From Citrus sinensis (lineage: Eukaryota > Streptophyta > Magnoliopsida > Sapindales > Rutaceae): a stretch of DNA of 64,000 nt. The DNA lies in contig NC_068560.1 of assembly GCF_022201045.2 (NCBI RefSeq), forward strand, positions 33,257,001 through 33,321,000. Reading direction: 5' to 3'. Below are positions 35,401 to 46,600 of this stretch, in pieces; position 1 is the stretch's first letter; the number at the start of each line of letters is the position of its first letter. The position numbers were made by a program, and so were the translations under genes. The notes under the pieces were generated by a model, which saw only the letters and a list, made by a program, of their open reading frames with translations, made no database searches and was not told the origin of the DNA.

Positions 35401-36207
35401 TATAAAATTTTCCAACTAAAGTTGTCATGTAATCAATAATTCAATATTAGGATTGATAGGACATAGGAGGATGAAATAAATAGCAGACAAAAATTGGCCA
35501 TAACATTGTAACTTTAATCAATAATTGTGCCACCATCTCAATTGCATAATGAAATAGGTTTTGTGCATAACTGTTTATCAGAAAGGCTACTCTCCACTTT
35601 TAAAGCCTGTTCTAACTATTTGCATTTTGCAGGTTCCATCAATGCAGTTGGAATGCTTAGCAAACTACGTCACCGAATTATCTCTTCTGGACTACAGTAT
35701 GCTCTGTCATGCTCCATCACTTATAGCTGCTTCTGCAATATTCTTGGCAAAATACATACTTCTTCCTGCAAAGAGACCTTGGGTATGTATCAATCAATAA
35801 TCACAAACATTAGCCAGCTTTTTTTTTTCAGCTGCTGATTATTATTAAACCATCTTTTCCTAAAATTTCAATAGTAACTTAGCTTGATCATCTAATTGTT
35901 TTGGTTACAGAATTCTACATTGCAGCATTACACACTTTACCAGCCTTCAGACTTAATGGAGTGTGTTAAAGATCTGCATCGCCTATACTGTAACAGCCAA
36001 AGTTCTACTTTACCTGCCATAAGGGAAAAGTACAGTTTGCATAAGGTAATATATAGTACTCAGTTTCATGGAAATATGTGCTAAATTCTGCTTGATATTG
36101 TGATTCGAGTTTTTGATGTTCGATTGTTTGCACCTTAGTACAAATGTGTTGCCAAGAAGTACTGCCCTCCATCAATACCTCCAGAGTTCTTCCTCAACCA
36201 GGCGTAG
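32448..36207 (+). CDS. CYCA1: A1-type mitotic cyclin, second tandem copy
   Basis: A paralogue of the gene 1.2 kb upstream, with the same orientation and exon plan. Exons: 32448-32654, 33482-33881, 33988-34124, 34422-34514, 34704-34837, 34954-35029, 35139-35215, 35301-35334, 35633-35782, 35911-36045, 36139-36207, giving 503 aa. The destruction box RAPLSNVTN is at 43-51 and the cyclin signature MRAILIDWLVEV at 269-280. The C-terminus reads KKYCPPSIPPEFF before the stop, as usual for CYCA1. The N-terminal third, rich in Ser, Thr and Ala, diverges most from the first copy, while the cyclin boxes are very similar. All introns are GT-AG. It is the more standard of the two copies at exon 4 (VKKRPS) and at the exon 7/8 junction (LRRF). 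Confidence 0.96.
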
Positions 36208-37116
36208 TAGACATATGCTGGCAATGAATGTCACCAATGTCCCGTTGGATGGATTTCAAGTCACCATCCTGCTAGCAGCCGCGATGTCCTGTCCTGTCCC
36301 AAGAGATCATAAATTTCCCTCTTTGTAATAATTTTTTCTTTTAATCTAAATGTTAACGTAGAGTATAACGTAGATTAAAAGATTTTGTCCATCATATATT
36401 TCTAATGAAAATCTGAGTGTTTTCAAATTTGTTTTCTCCTGTAGTCCGAGTTTCCCTTGATATCTTTATGCTGTGAGTCTGTGACTTTCGTCTTCTTCTT
36501 TAGATCTTCACTTTAGGCTCACAGAGTAATCGACAACCCATCCAAATCGGGGTCTTCTTCATGGTGAAAATTAAATTGATGGGATGCCCCCTCTATGTCA
36601 TTTTAAGTTGCATTATTAATTGCTTGTTTGATTATATATAATAATTAAAGTTTATTTTTTTATCTCCTCCAGTATGGGTAGCCTTAAGAGGCCAACTATA
36701 ATAGTTATTTATAATTTGATCTCCTCCAGTATGTTTGGGCCAAGTGTCAGTAAGTCAGTTAAAAATCTTTTCACCCTTTTTTATATTAAAAAAACACATG
36801 GTTTTCCTATCGATCAATGTCTCCCTCGCGGGTCCATATAGTTCGGGTTGTTTATGAGATATTTTATCTCTCTATTTAATCCACATTATATTAAGATTAC
36901 AACTTACATATTTTCTAATAATAATAATCTACAGGTAGATCCGTCGATACAGAAAAGGCTAAAAAAATAAAAATAAAGGTCCTTAGATACGTTACATACA
37001 CATATTTTACAAGCTGATGTCTAAGGCTCTAAGCATTTCATCTCCTTTATTTTTAACCATCTCTCCAGTACACCGACGAGTAACAACAGTCGCCAATGCC
37101 TTGCAACGAGTGACTA
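36208..37116. other. Intergenic region between convergent genes
   Basis: The 3' flanks of the second cyclin (left) and of the beta-propeller gene (right). A block TCTCCTCCAGTATG is repeated at about 36662 and 36720. No gene was seen. Confidence 0.55.
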
Positions 37117-39282
37117 CTACACACCACATTGAACCTTATCGGGCTCCAAGGCTGCACCACGATCTCGTTGGTTCGGCATTTCATTGAGCCAGTGACAATC
37201 TTCAAATGCGCATTGCTCATTCTTGACCTCCTCCACGTCTACTGGCCTTATAAACCTGGGTCCCCATGCAGGGGTCCCATCCTCAAATGAATTCTGAGTT
37301 AATCTCTTCAAATCCGAGCCGTCCAGTTTGATCTTGAATATCTCTCCATATGGCTGATATTGATGTGGGGTTGATATGGGCTCCGCCGATATGCCTCCAT
37401 AGTCTGATGTAAACACTATACTCTTCCCATCCGGACTAAAATACGGGTGGTTAGCCCGCCCAGCCGACCCGCTTTGAATCAACTTCCTTAACCCGGTTCC
37501 ATTCGGGTGGATCAAATACATCTCAAAGCTTCCCGAACCCGGGTTATCCCGATCCGATGCAAACGCAATCCACTCCCCATCCGGTGACCAGTTACACATT
37601 GTATCGCTCCATGGACCCTCTGTTAATCGATGCAACCCGTATCCCTCTCCTCCCTCTGCATCCATTATATATAAATTCTTATAACCCGTCCGAGTCGAAC
37701 GAAATACGATCCATTTACCATCGGGTGAAACCGAAGGAAACGCATTGTTCTTGCCATTGGTGGTCAACCTTCTAACGGCGCTAACTCCGTCAACATCATC
37801 AACGTTGATAGAGATTATATCGACCTCCGAGCTTTCACTAGCAAATTCGGGTCCGCCGCTGGTATACACCACCGCTTCACGAACTGGGTCCCATACGGTT
37901 GAGAAAGCGTTTTTAAAGTAAACCTGTCTCCGGTTCGAACCGTCCGAGTTCACCACATAAACACCCGGGAACTCGACGAACGCGATTCGGTCACCATTAG
38001 GCGAGAAAGACGGAAACGAACCGTCGAATCTAAACAGTGAGATGTCGGGCAGTGGACTTTTGATATTCTCGAGTAACAGTCGGGTGTTTCCATCTTCTCT
38101 TGTACTCCCACCTCTACACTTGTGGTACCCAACTCGGGATGAGTCAGGCGAGATGAACGGGTTCAGGTGGTGAGTTTTGGGCGACACGAAACGAGTCAAC
38201 TCAATAAACTTGTTTTTGACCAGGTCAAATAGCTCAATATGGCGATAACTCGAGGTGGGTCTTCGAGTCGCCACTGCTATGAATTTATTATTACCTGGTG
38301 AAGTGGCTGGAGTGAACGCGTGGAGTCCAGGTGGTGTGACTCGTTGAATCGACACTGACTCGGTCGAAACCAGTCCAGTTTTGGGCAGAATCACTTTGTA
38401 CACACTGATCCAGTCATCTTCTTCGCTTTTTCTGTGGAAAAACAGTGTTGACTCGTCGACCCAACACGGCCATCCGCCGTTTTCAACTATCTTGACCCGC
38501 TGAGTCCCATCCCGAGTCAGGAAAATATAAATATCAGTACTCAGCATCTCCACTTCGCCATCCCAGCCTTTATTTCCATATGAAGCCACAGCAGTGTACT
38601 TCCCAGAAGGAGAAACCGCAGGGCTGAAATCGGCAACTCCATATGGGGTCAGCCTCCGAGTCAAACCGGTCTTTAACTCGGTCGAGTAAACAGCAGCCCA
38701 ACTCGTACGTGGCGTACCCGGGTTCTCATGAGTTGACACGTAGATTAAATACTCACCGCTCAGACTCGGCTTGTCTTTCATCGAAATTACACCACCGTTA
38801 ACCTCGTTTAAATCCAGCAGAGGTACCTGCACACGGGTGGAAACTTCAGCTCCGTGCTGCTCGAGGGCAGTTCTCGATCTGGTGTTTCGCCGAGTATCGT
38901 AATAAACAGCATCGTAGTATATGTTGGATGTTCCGTTTCGTTCGGTGACGTAGATGAGCTGCAGAGGAGGTGGGTCCCGTGAGTCCTGAGGTCCCGGAGA
39001 TTGAATGAGGGTTTGATTGCGCAGAAGAAAGGAGAGGAAGGGGGAAGACGGTGAGGGGAAGTGACCGTTGAAATTCACTGATTCACCATCAGTGATTTTA
39101 ATCTCGTTTGCGGTCGTCGGCCGGTCCGAAATTGGGAGGGTATAAATGTCGAAGGCATAATCCGATCGGCCAAGTGTTGTGAAGATGATGCTGCTTCTGC
39201 TAGAAGAATCTTCGTCCGCCGTAGCACGGAAGACGGCTGAAAGCAAATAAAGAAGCGAACAGAAAATTGTTTGGAGTTTCAT
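37117..39282 (-). CDS. Secreted TolB/DPP6-N-terminal-like beta-propeller protein
   Basis: An intronless gene of 721 codons. The N-terminus MKLQTIFCSLLYLLSAVFRA is a classical signal peptide with cleavage expected near residue 22, so the protein should enter the secretory pathway. Repeats of the WD40-like PD40 type follow (xSPDGKxIxFxS): for example SPSGKYTAVAS (224-234), FSPNGDRIAFVE (426-437), VSPDGKWIVFRS (518-529), WSPDGEWIAFASD (565-577) and FSPDGKSIVFTSD (615-627). No serine peptidase domain follows the propeller, and no membrane anchor is seen. Arabidopsis relatives (At1g21670, At1g21680 from memory) are annotated DPP6 N-terminal-like. The function is not established; binding of a cell-wall ligand or protein is a guess. 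The coding region is more GC-rich than its surroundings, and no breaks were found. Confidence 0.94.
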   Translation of the reverse strand: MKLQTIFCSLLYLLSAVFRATADEDSSSRSSIIFTTLGRSDYAFDIYTLPISDRPTTANEIKITDGESVNFNGHFPSPSSPFLSFLLRNQTLIQSPGPQDSRDPPPLQLIYVTERNGTSNIYYDAVYYDTRRNTRSRTALEQHGAEVSTRVQVPLLDLNEVNGGVISMKDKPSLSGEYLIYVSTHENPGTPRTSWAAVYSTELKTGLTRRLTPYGVADFSPAVSPSGKYTAVASYGNKGWDGEVEMLSTDIYIFLTRDGTQRVKIVENGGWPCWVDESTLFFHRKSEEDDWISVYKVILPKTGLVSTESVSIQRVTPPGLHAFTPATSPGNNKFIAVATRRPTSSYRHIELFDLVKNKFIELTRFVSPKTHHLNPFISPDSSRVGYHKCRGGSTREDGNTRLLLENIKSPLPDISLFRFDGSFPSFSPNGDRIAFVEFPGVYVVNSDGSNRRQVYFKNAFSTVWDPVREAVVYTSGGPEFASESSEVDIISINVDDVDGVSAVRRLTTNGKNNAFPSVSPDGKWIVFRSTRTGYKNLYIMDAEGGEGYGLHRLTEGPWSDTMCNWSPDGEWIAFASDRDNPGSGSFEMYLIHPNGTGLRKLIQSGSAGRANHPYFSPDGKSIVFTSDYGGISAEPISTPHQYQPYGEIFKIKLDGSDLKRLTQNSFEDGTPAWGPRFIRPVDVEEVKNEQCAFEDCHWLNEMPNQRDRGAALEPDKVQCGV

Positions 39283-39589
39283 CGTTTGGTTTCTTTAGTT
39301 CAGTGACTGGAGCTTGTGGCTTGTGTCTCTGAGAGAAATTTGTTGGTTCTATTTTTTATGGGGGCGATTTGTTTAAAATTTGTGTTGTAAGAGATGACGT
39401 CGTCGGATGATTTTTTGGGTCATTGCTTAATAAATTTTTATTGGGCCACACGTGGCGACACTGAAATAAGTTCGAGAGTGTTTCGAGATATGCCTGTCAA
39501 TTTTTATCCAAATCCCACATTGCGTTAACCAGAGGGAGGCTTGTCCTCGTCCTTTGACTTTTAATTTTTTAGTGGTACCATTGATATCC

Positions 39590-40203
39590 GGATAATTTTT
39601 AAAAATCTCCTTGAGATTTGGATTTGTTGCAAGTAGATAGTGAAAATTAATTTATTTGTAAAAAATTCTCTACTATCAGTTAATTTTAACATTGACCGTT
39701 AGTTGACCATGCAAAGACAATATTACCCTTAACAATAGTTTGTAAACGAAAATAGCTAAAAAAAAAACCAAAATTATTGGTGCAAAAAGTACAAACCCTA
39801 TTTTTTGACAATTTTATTCTTGTCAATTTTAAAAATTTACAATATCATAGGTAAAGATTATGACTATTTCATTTTTAAATTTTTAATTTTATCTTTCTTG
39901 TAGGAATTTTAAGGAAATATCAATAATTTAAAGAGGGTTTTTTAATTTTTTAATTTTAACTTTTTTATAGGAACTTTAAGAAAATATTAATAATTTAAAA
40001 AGGATAAAATAGCTAATAATTTTGGTTTTTTTTTAGTTATTTTTGTTTATAAACTATTGTTAAGGGTAATATTGTCTTTGCACGGTCAACTAACGGTCAA
40101 TGTTAAACTTAACTGACGGTAGGGGGTTTTTTACAAATAAATCAATTCTCGCAATCTACTTGCAACAAGCCCAAACCTCAAGGGAGGTTTTTAAAAATTA
40201 CCC
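39590..40203. mobile_element. Mutator-type MITE, copy 2 (614 bp), nested
   Basis: Nearly the same sequence and length as 7768-8380, with ends GGATAATTTTTAAAAATC and AAAAATTACCC. The flanking 10-bp repeat ATTGATATCC (39580-39589 and 40204-40213) is the duplicated target inside the left arm of the element at 39570-40970, so this insertion is later than its host. It starts about 310 bp upstream of the beta-propeller gene ATG. Confidence 0.92.
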
Positions 40204-40457
40204 ATTGATATCCCTCTAAATATCTCTCAACACATCTTTTCTTTATTAACTTCATTAAAATATTTAAAAATATTATAAAATTCTTTTAACACCCTTTTAA
40301 TGACAAAAATACTCTTAATTTAAATTTATTAGTATAGACCCCATTGTTTAATTTTTGATCCCTTTATTGTGGATAAAATTTAATTTTTGATCCCTTGTTT
40401 AATTTATTAGTATAAAATTATCTAATACTATCATTAACTAGCTAGATCAATTGTTTC

Positions 40458-40601
40458 TTATGTGGTAACTTCAAACACCAAATCCTTAAAAGCACTTATA
40501 TTAGTTTCATATGGTGTTGCCAAGCCTTCTGCACATGGTTCATAATACTTGATCCAACCATTCGCAATAAGATGAATAGGTGAAGCTGGAAGCATGAACA
40601 C
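40458..40601 (-). other. Exon-like fragment inside the Mutator-type element
   Basis: On the minus strand, a strong 3' splice site (TTTTTTCTGCAG before 40601) is followed by a 47-codon open frame with codon content unlike the AT-rich surroundings (reads VFMLPASPIHLIANGW at the start, ends VFEVTT). I do not recognise the parent protein. It may be an exon captured from a host gene; chance cannot be excluded. Confidence 0.3.
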
Positions 40602-41316
40602 CTGCAGAAAAAAGCCATAGAAAAATTAGTCCAATAATAAAGATGTTGCAGCATAATTTGAATTTCGAAAGTTTTACATATCTATGTGAAATGACTTCTA
40701 TTAACAAATCTAATAGTAATGATTTTATGTGAAGAGCGTGATAATGAAACAAATCTAAGAGGAATGAATGATTTTATGTCAATGATAATAGCAATGATTC
40801 TATTAACAAATCCAATAGCAATAAGGAATTTTTAAGGGGAAAAATTATTTGATTTTGAGTGGGAGTTTAATTAGAAATTGTCTTATTATATAATTTTAAT
40901 AAAGATTAAAATTGTAAAATAATTAAAGGGGTGTTAAGAGGTATTTAGAAGGGTGTCAATAGTCCCACTCTTAATTTTTAATTGGCCTCGGGGTCACCTA
41001 GACACAGGACTACAGTTTGGTTGGCTAGAACATGAAGGAGCATCCAATGACAAAATTAATATATTAATTGATGATGATAAGAAAAATATGTCATAATTTG
41101 ACATAGGTGTTATTTGAGATTTGACGGTAACATAGCCAATTTTGGTTTAATATTCGAGTAACAAAAAAGTCATGATCCTGTCCTTCTAGCCTTAAACTTA
41201 GCCATCATCCGCCCATCACTTGAGTAAAATATCCTTATGCAACCATCACGGATTCATGATGATATTGTTTGGTTATTAACAAGAATGAGCGAGTAATTGT
41301 GTAAAAAGCTTAAATA

Positions 41317-41990
41317 TTATTGATTCATTTGTGCAAATTTATACACATCTAGAGAGCAAATAAAAAGAAATAAGTAAGGTGATCCTAAATTAAAGGAATT
41401 TGATAATAGAAAATAGTAAGGCTTGATAGAGAGTTGATTGATGCTATGATGAAGATGATTGCTCTCAATCAATGATTTTAGTAGAAGTGGATGAGATTCT
41501 TTCCTAATATGCCCTCGTAAGATGGAGGTTCCACTGGAGATGCCAATCTTGGACCGCAGCATAGAGGCGTTGCTTTCTTTGATAGTGGTTTTATGAGTTC
41601 AACAAGTTGATCATAAAGTAGATGCATGGGAAATTCGAAAAGCACCCGCTTGCTATTTTATCTCAAACAAAGTGGTAGTTAAGAGCTGGGTGCTTCGTGT
41701 GTGAGTGAAAGACTGGGTTGGCACACAGATAAGTGACACCAAGGTTGTCGCACGCACTTCACCATAAGGGTTGAGGTAAGAGATGCAAAATTCAAACATC
41801 GAGTTTAAAATCCAGGCAGTTTCAACAATGGCAAAGGCAATGGCATGATACTTAGCTTCATATACAGACGGACAATGGAGCATTGCTTCCTGGAACACCA
41901 AGAGATAGGATTTGAGCCAAGCAGCATGACAAAAGCCAGGATTGAGATAAGGTCGTCTCTATTCCCAGCCCAGTCAGCATATGAGAAAAC
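41317..41990 (-). pseudogene. Ty1/copia retrotransposon Pol remnant (RNase H end)
   Basis: Across frame breaks on the minus strand, the text follows the RNase H and C-terminal part of copia polyproteins. FSYADWAGNRDD (near 41985) corresponds to the usual Y-DADWAGD, GSNPISW follows, then a block like EAKYHAIAFAIVET (for EAEYRALA), and finally LRSKIGI and TSILRGHI at the end of Pol (near 41520-41560). Stops and frameshifts separate these pieces. Gag, protease, integrase and reverse transcriptase are absent, and clear LTRs were not found, although a block of about 45 bp (GCTCTCAATCAATGATTT at 41460 and a variant at 42350) is repeated in direct orientation around it. Confidence 0.82.
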
Positions 41991-41999
41991 TGTAAGATA

Positions 42000-43639
42000 A
42001 AAAGACTGACGATATTTCGGAAAGATTTTAATTAACTTTTCTCTTGATTTTTCTCTTAATTAATAATTTAATATTAATAAATTAAACTAATATCTATGGG
42101 CTTGATTTTAATTTGCAAGCCCATCTCTTTCAATTTGAATTTAAAAATCTAGAGTGCCGTAATTTAAGTATAACTATGTATTACGGACTTGACTATAAAT
42201 TAGTGGGGGTTGGAGAAAAATTTATTAGAAATTTTAAACAAACTAAATTAATTATTAATTTTTTTTTTTTTTTTACCAGTGGTGACTTAAATAATTAAGT
42301 CCCCACTGTCCTATGGTAAATCCAAATCCGCCCCTTAAGAAGACGGTTGCTCTTAATCAATGATTTGATAGAGGTGGATGAGATTCTTTCATAACAATTA
42401 TCATTTGGCCACCTTTACCTCAGCTACAACATTATTGACGTCTATAGTGGAAAGATTATTGATCCCCTGATTGTTGATCAATTGATCATCGTTCAGCTTA
42501 TCCTGTACCATCCGGTCGATCACAATTTCTCTGTGATTAGTGAAAATTTGTTACTATATAAGCACTTCTCTGGCCTAAGGGCATTTTCCGGTGAGTCCAA
42601 ATCGTCGCCTTGAAACCCATCGGTTTCTGCACCACATGCCTCCACCTCACACTCTCTGTCCAAATTCTTTGCACGTGTGACTATGCGATACATTTGGACC
42701 GTGCCATTCTCCTAATTGGGTTCTTGATTATACTTGGATACCCATACAATCTTTCGACCTACATTCAACGTTGGATTTGATCCATCCGAAATTTTTGTCA
42801 CGCCACCATACCAATTTCAGCCTCCTTTGAACATTTTATTTTTGTTTAACTTGTATCACCGATCCGCTTTCAATTTTTGGGAAACGATTGTAGAAATGAA
42901 TGAATTAAATGGTAACATCATTGAGTTTGGAACTGCTGACCTCGCAATTAACTATGGAATAATGCTAATAATAACAACAACAAAGTACACTTGGTTTTAT
43001 TGCACTTAAAATCTTCTTACCTTTCAGAACTATGAGAATTAGAAACCATAATTTAGCATTCAGTGAGCAGAACAATTGAGAAAAATTAAAAATTTCATTA
43101 ATAGTACATCTCTCGCTTACAATATGAGCATTATTTTTATTCATATTCTGTCACTGGTTATATGGCTGATTAATAAGTACACATCCAGATAAACACACCG
43201 CTCCGCGCCGCCCCCTTCCCCCACAAGTCACTAATGACTTAATAACCATTTTCTTTACTACTCGTGTATGTGGAGGGGTTTGAATTTCCATATGCAACGA
43301 CAGTCTACTCACGTAATTATGGAGATGGTAATTAATAATTTTATCAGCTTATTAATGGAGATGGGTAATTAATAATTTTATCAGCTGATTGCCTCTATAG
43401 CATTTTCTTTTTAACATTTGACAGCCAGCGGCAACTTCAAGTGGATGGGTCGTTTGCTGTGACACTAAAAACAGACACTGAATATGGAAACTTAGTGGCC
43501 AAGACAAAGACTCGGTCAATGAAAAATATATAGCCATCTGCTTCACTTGTCCCTCGTCCTCTCACTTTCTCAAAAGCAGAAAAAACAACAACACCAAGTT
43601 TTCCTAATTGCTGATCATTTCGCTAGTCTGCTTCTTGCG
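42000..43639. other. Intergenic region upstream of the signal peptidase gene
   Basis: The left part is probably more decayed retroelement sequence, including the second copy of the 41460 repeat at about 42345-42395. The segment 42600-43000 has open frames up to 91 codons without a recognised domain. A short tandem duplication lies at 43321-43386. The promoter of the signal peptidase gene must lie at the right end. Confidence 0.5.
43321..43386. repeat. Tandem duplication, 36-bp period
   Basis: GGAGATGGTAATTAATAATT plus TTATCAGCT occurs at 43321-43349 and again, with one extra G, at 43357-43386. Confidence 0.85.
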
Positions 43640-46600
43640 ATGAGTTTCTTGAGACCGTCTGCATTGCATCAGTTTCTGATCACATGCCTTTCAGTTAGAT
43701 GGATGCCATGCGAGAGCTGGGCCTTTCTCCGATGGCCGGGTCTCGATGGCTCCTTGAAAATACTAATTGGGTTGCTTTTGTGGTCAACGTTTTCTGAGAT
43801 TCGCTTCATACCCTCTTCTTCAATGTACCCAACTCTTCGTATTGGTGATCGAATCATTGTCGAAAAGGTCAGCATTCCTCTGAATCATTTTGTTCTTTAA
43901 TTCTGTTCTTTAATTATTTTAGGTGGAGTGATTTTCTGACTGTTATCTTTAAAACGCTAGTAATTGACTTCATTTCTGTTTCGGTTGGCGTTTAGTTCGA
44001 CAATTTTGCTTCAAATACTGCCTAATTGGCATTAGTGTGTCCACTATTTTCTTGCAAACTTGTTATCCGATTCTTGATAACTTATAGTTTGTATGACTTC
44101 CCGATCTTTTTTGGAGAAGAAAATGTATTCTCATCCTTATGATTGTCGTGGTCCAGGAATATTTGTCAGTTGGTTTAGTCATTTTTTATCTTCCCTGAAC
44201 ATGTTCACATATAATAAGGATGCTGCATTTTCACTTATTTTTTCTTTTCTTTTACGCTTATAGAGTGGAGACCTCTCGATAGTTCTTCTTATAAACTTTC
44301 TGAAATTCAGAAAGGCATGCTACGAATTTTAATTTTTGACTCGCAGCTAAATCTATTCTTCTACACAGTTTGTGGTTTGCCATTCTTTGCGTAGTAGGAG
44401 CTTGTTTTGGTTGGCCTTAATAGCTAGTGACTGAGGTTTCAATTCTAGTACTCTTGATTAGAAAGATTCAACTTAGAGATGTTATACTCAGGGGTAGATT
44501 TCCTCTATAGTGCTACTTCTTGCAAGTACCCAAAGCTTCCTAGTGGATGGACTTGATAAGTAAGCATTGTTACTCGTTGCTCTCATACATCCTAAGTAGC
44601 GGTGCATGTCTGATTTGATTTTCTTTCCTAAGAGGAAATTCCAATCTAATATAGCCAATTCACCTTTTGAATCTTGGAAGTTTCCCTATCCACAAGGGGA
44701 AGCAATATCTCTCGTTCATGAGCTGTTGCTAGCAGTTCAGTTCTGCAGATAAAACGAGTCTTCCTATGGACTGCCTTTTTTATTTTATTTCATCATATCC
44801 CCAAAGAATACAAAATATATATTTCACTTTTCCATCTCTCTGAGTAGTGAGTTTGCTTTAGATGTCGTAAAATTTAATTCTTGGCACAGTTGTTGCAAGA
44901 CATGGCAAAAACAGCAGTCACACTCAACTTTAGACTAGCAAAGCAAGAGCATTTTGTGTAAGCTCCTTATAATTTAGAGAGTGTGTACGGTTGTTCTATC
45001 ATTAAGTGACTGGCCAGGAAGTAGTGGTTTCCCTTGAAGAGAATATAGAAAGTGGTTATGATCTTCGCATTTACATTCCTGGTTAGCGGTTTTTGACAAT
45101 TAATTATCTGATCCATTGGATGTGTTTTCAAGTTTTGATGAGCATCGTGATTGTATTTCTATGTCAAAATTCGACTGCATCTGTAGGTTGAGTTCTTTCT
45201 TTTGTTTGGTGTCATATCTATTGAAACCTTTCCTGAATGCGACGAGCTTTTGTCACACAGCATTATAGTTTTTGTGAGAATAAGGGTTGCCATGGATTTC
45301 TTTTGAGGAAACCATTTGTGATTGTTTTGAGTATTCATGTCAAGTGTGCATGTCAGTAACTAAAAACAACTCTGAAGGGCCAACAACATTTGATTATCAC
45401 TTGCTTCTGTTCTTCTGCAAAATGCTGAAAAGATGATCTGGTTTTATAGATGTTCAACTGCAGAGTCGATGGATTTTATTTTATTTTAGTGTTTGTTTTT
45501 TAAACAACACGGGCGTTTTCAATCTAAGATTCTGTCTAGATTTACTGTCATCGTTTCTTTTTCTGTTGGTAAAATCTTCCTTTCTAGTTTTGATTAACAC
45601 AATGTTTATAACTTCTTCAGGCCTCCTATTACTTCAGAAATCCTTCTATACATGATATCGTAACATTTCGAGCTCCATTTCAGGTTTGCTGATGCAGTAT
45701 AGAATTTTCCTAAATGTTCATACTTAATGGTTAGTCCGTTTACTAAAGTACTATTATCTTATTTTTCTTTTTATAGTACCCTGGGTTAGGGGAAGAAGAC
45801 GTTTTCATTAAAAGAATCGTTGCAAAAGCTGGAGACTTGGTTCAGGTTACAACTATTTCTTTCACCCCTTCATTAACTGATATGGGAATAAAATTTTGAA
45901 TTTCAGACATTCCATTAAGTTGATTCCTGTTTGATCAAATTGAGTTATTTTACTATCACTTAAACTTCAAAATTATTTCCTGGCTATGCACTTCAAATTT
46001 GAAAACAAACAAAGCGTGTTCCAATTACTATAGTTAACTTCATTATTATTTCCCGGCTACACACTTCAATTTGAAAACAAATAAAGCCTGTTCCAATTAC
46101 TATAGTTTTCTGCCCCATCAGGTAGCTACATTCATGCTGAGGCTTTTCATTACAGGTTCGTGATGGATCGCTCTATGTCAATGGAATTGCTCAGAATGAA
46201 GATTTCATAGCAGAGCATCCAAAATACACATCTGACTTAACTGTATGTTACCCAATCTGTTATGTTCTTGTGTTTCTATTTCACTGTGCTACTTTTCAGC
46301 ACTTGGCTATGCCAGCAGACCTTCTCTTGAGCTGCTTAAAGTAACTGCAAAATGGCAATAACTTGAACCTTCTCACTGCATGAGGTTAAAAAACAAAAAT
46401 AGCATGAAGTAGCCCAGTGGACTCCATGCTGTTGACATCTGTGGGCTTCATGATTCCCAATTGCTAGCATTTGGGTTTATCATGTGCCTCAGATGGTATA
46501 CCAATTTGCTTGGTCTGCCCATTCTTTATTTTTCTTATCTCAGAGGGCTGTGAACCATGCTTATTCTATCTTCTTTCTGATTTGCAGTATGTGCCTGTAG

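Larger units (their letters stand above)
39570..40970. mobile_element. Mutator-type non-autonomous element, host of a nested MITE
   Basis: Terminal inverted repeats of about 45 bp: the left end TAGTGGTACCATTGATATCC continues after the nested element as CTCTAAATATCTCTCAACAC. The complement of the right end is GAGTGGGACTATTGACACCC, then TTCTAAATACCTCTTAACAC. A perfect 9-bp duplication TTAATTTTT flanks it (39561-39569 and 40971-40979). Without the nested copy and its duplicated site the element is about 777 bp. Its interior (about 40440-40620) has exon-like sequence on the minus strand, so it may have captured part of a gene. Confidence 0.82.

Noticed and set aside
43547-43639. Upstream extension of the signal peptidase exon 1
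   Set aside because: The extension begins with TTG and has no ATG before 43640; no transit-peptide evidence is gained.
44390-44560. Possible SINE fragment in signal peptidase intron 1 (B-box-like GGTTTCAATTCTAG)
   Set aside because: No A tail or target duplication could be found, and the box match is weak.
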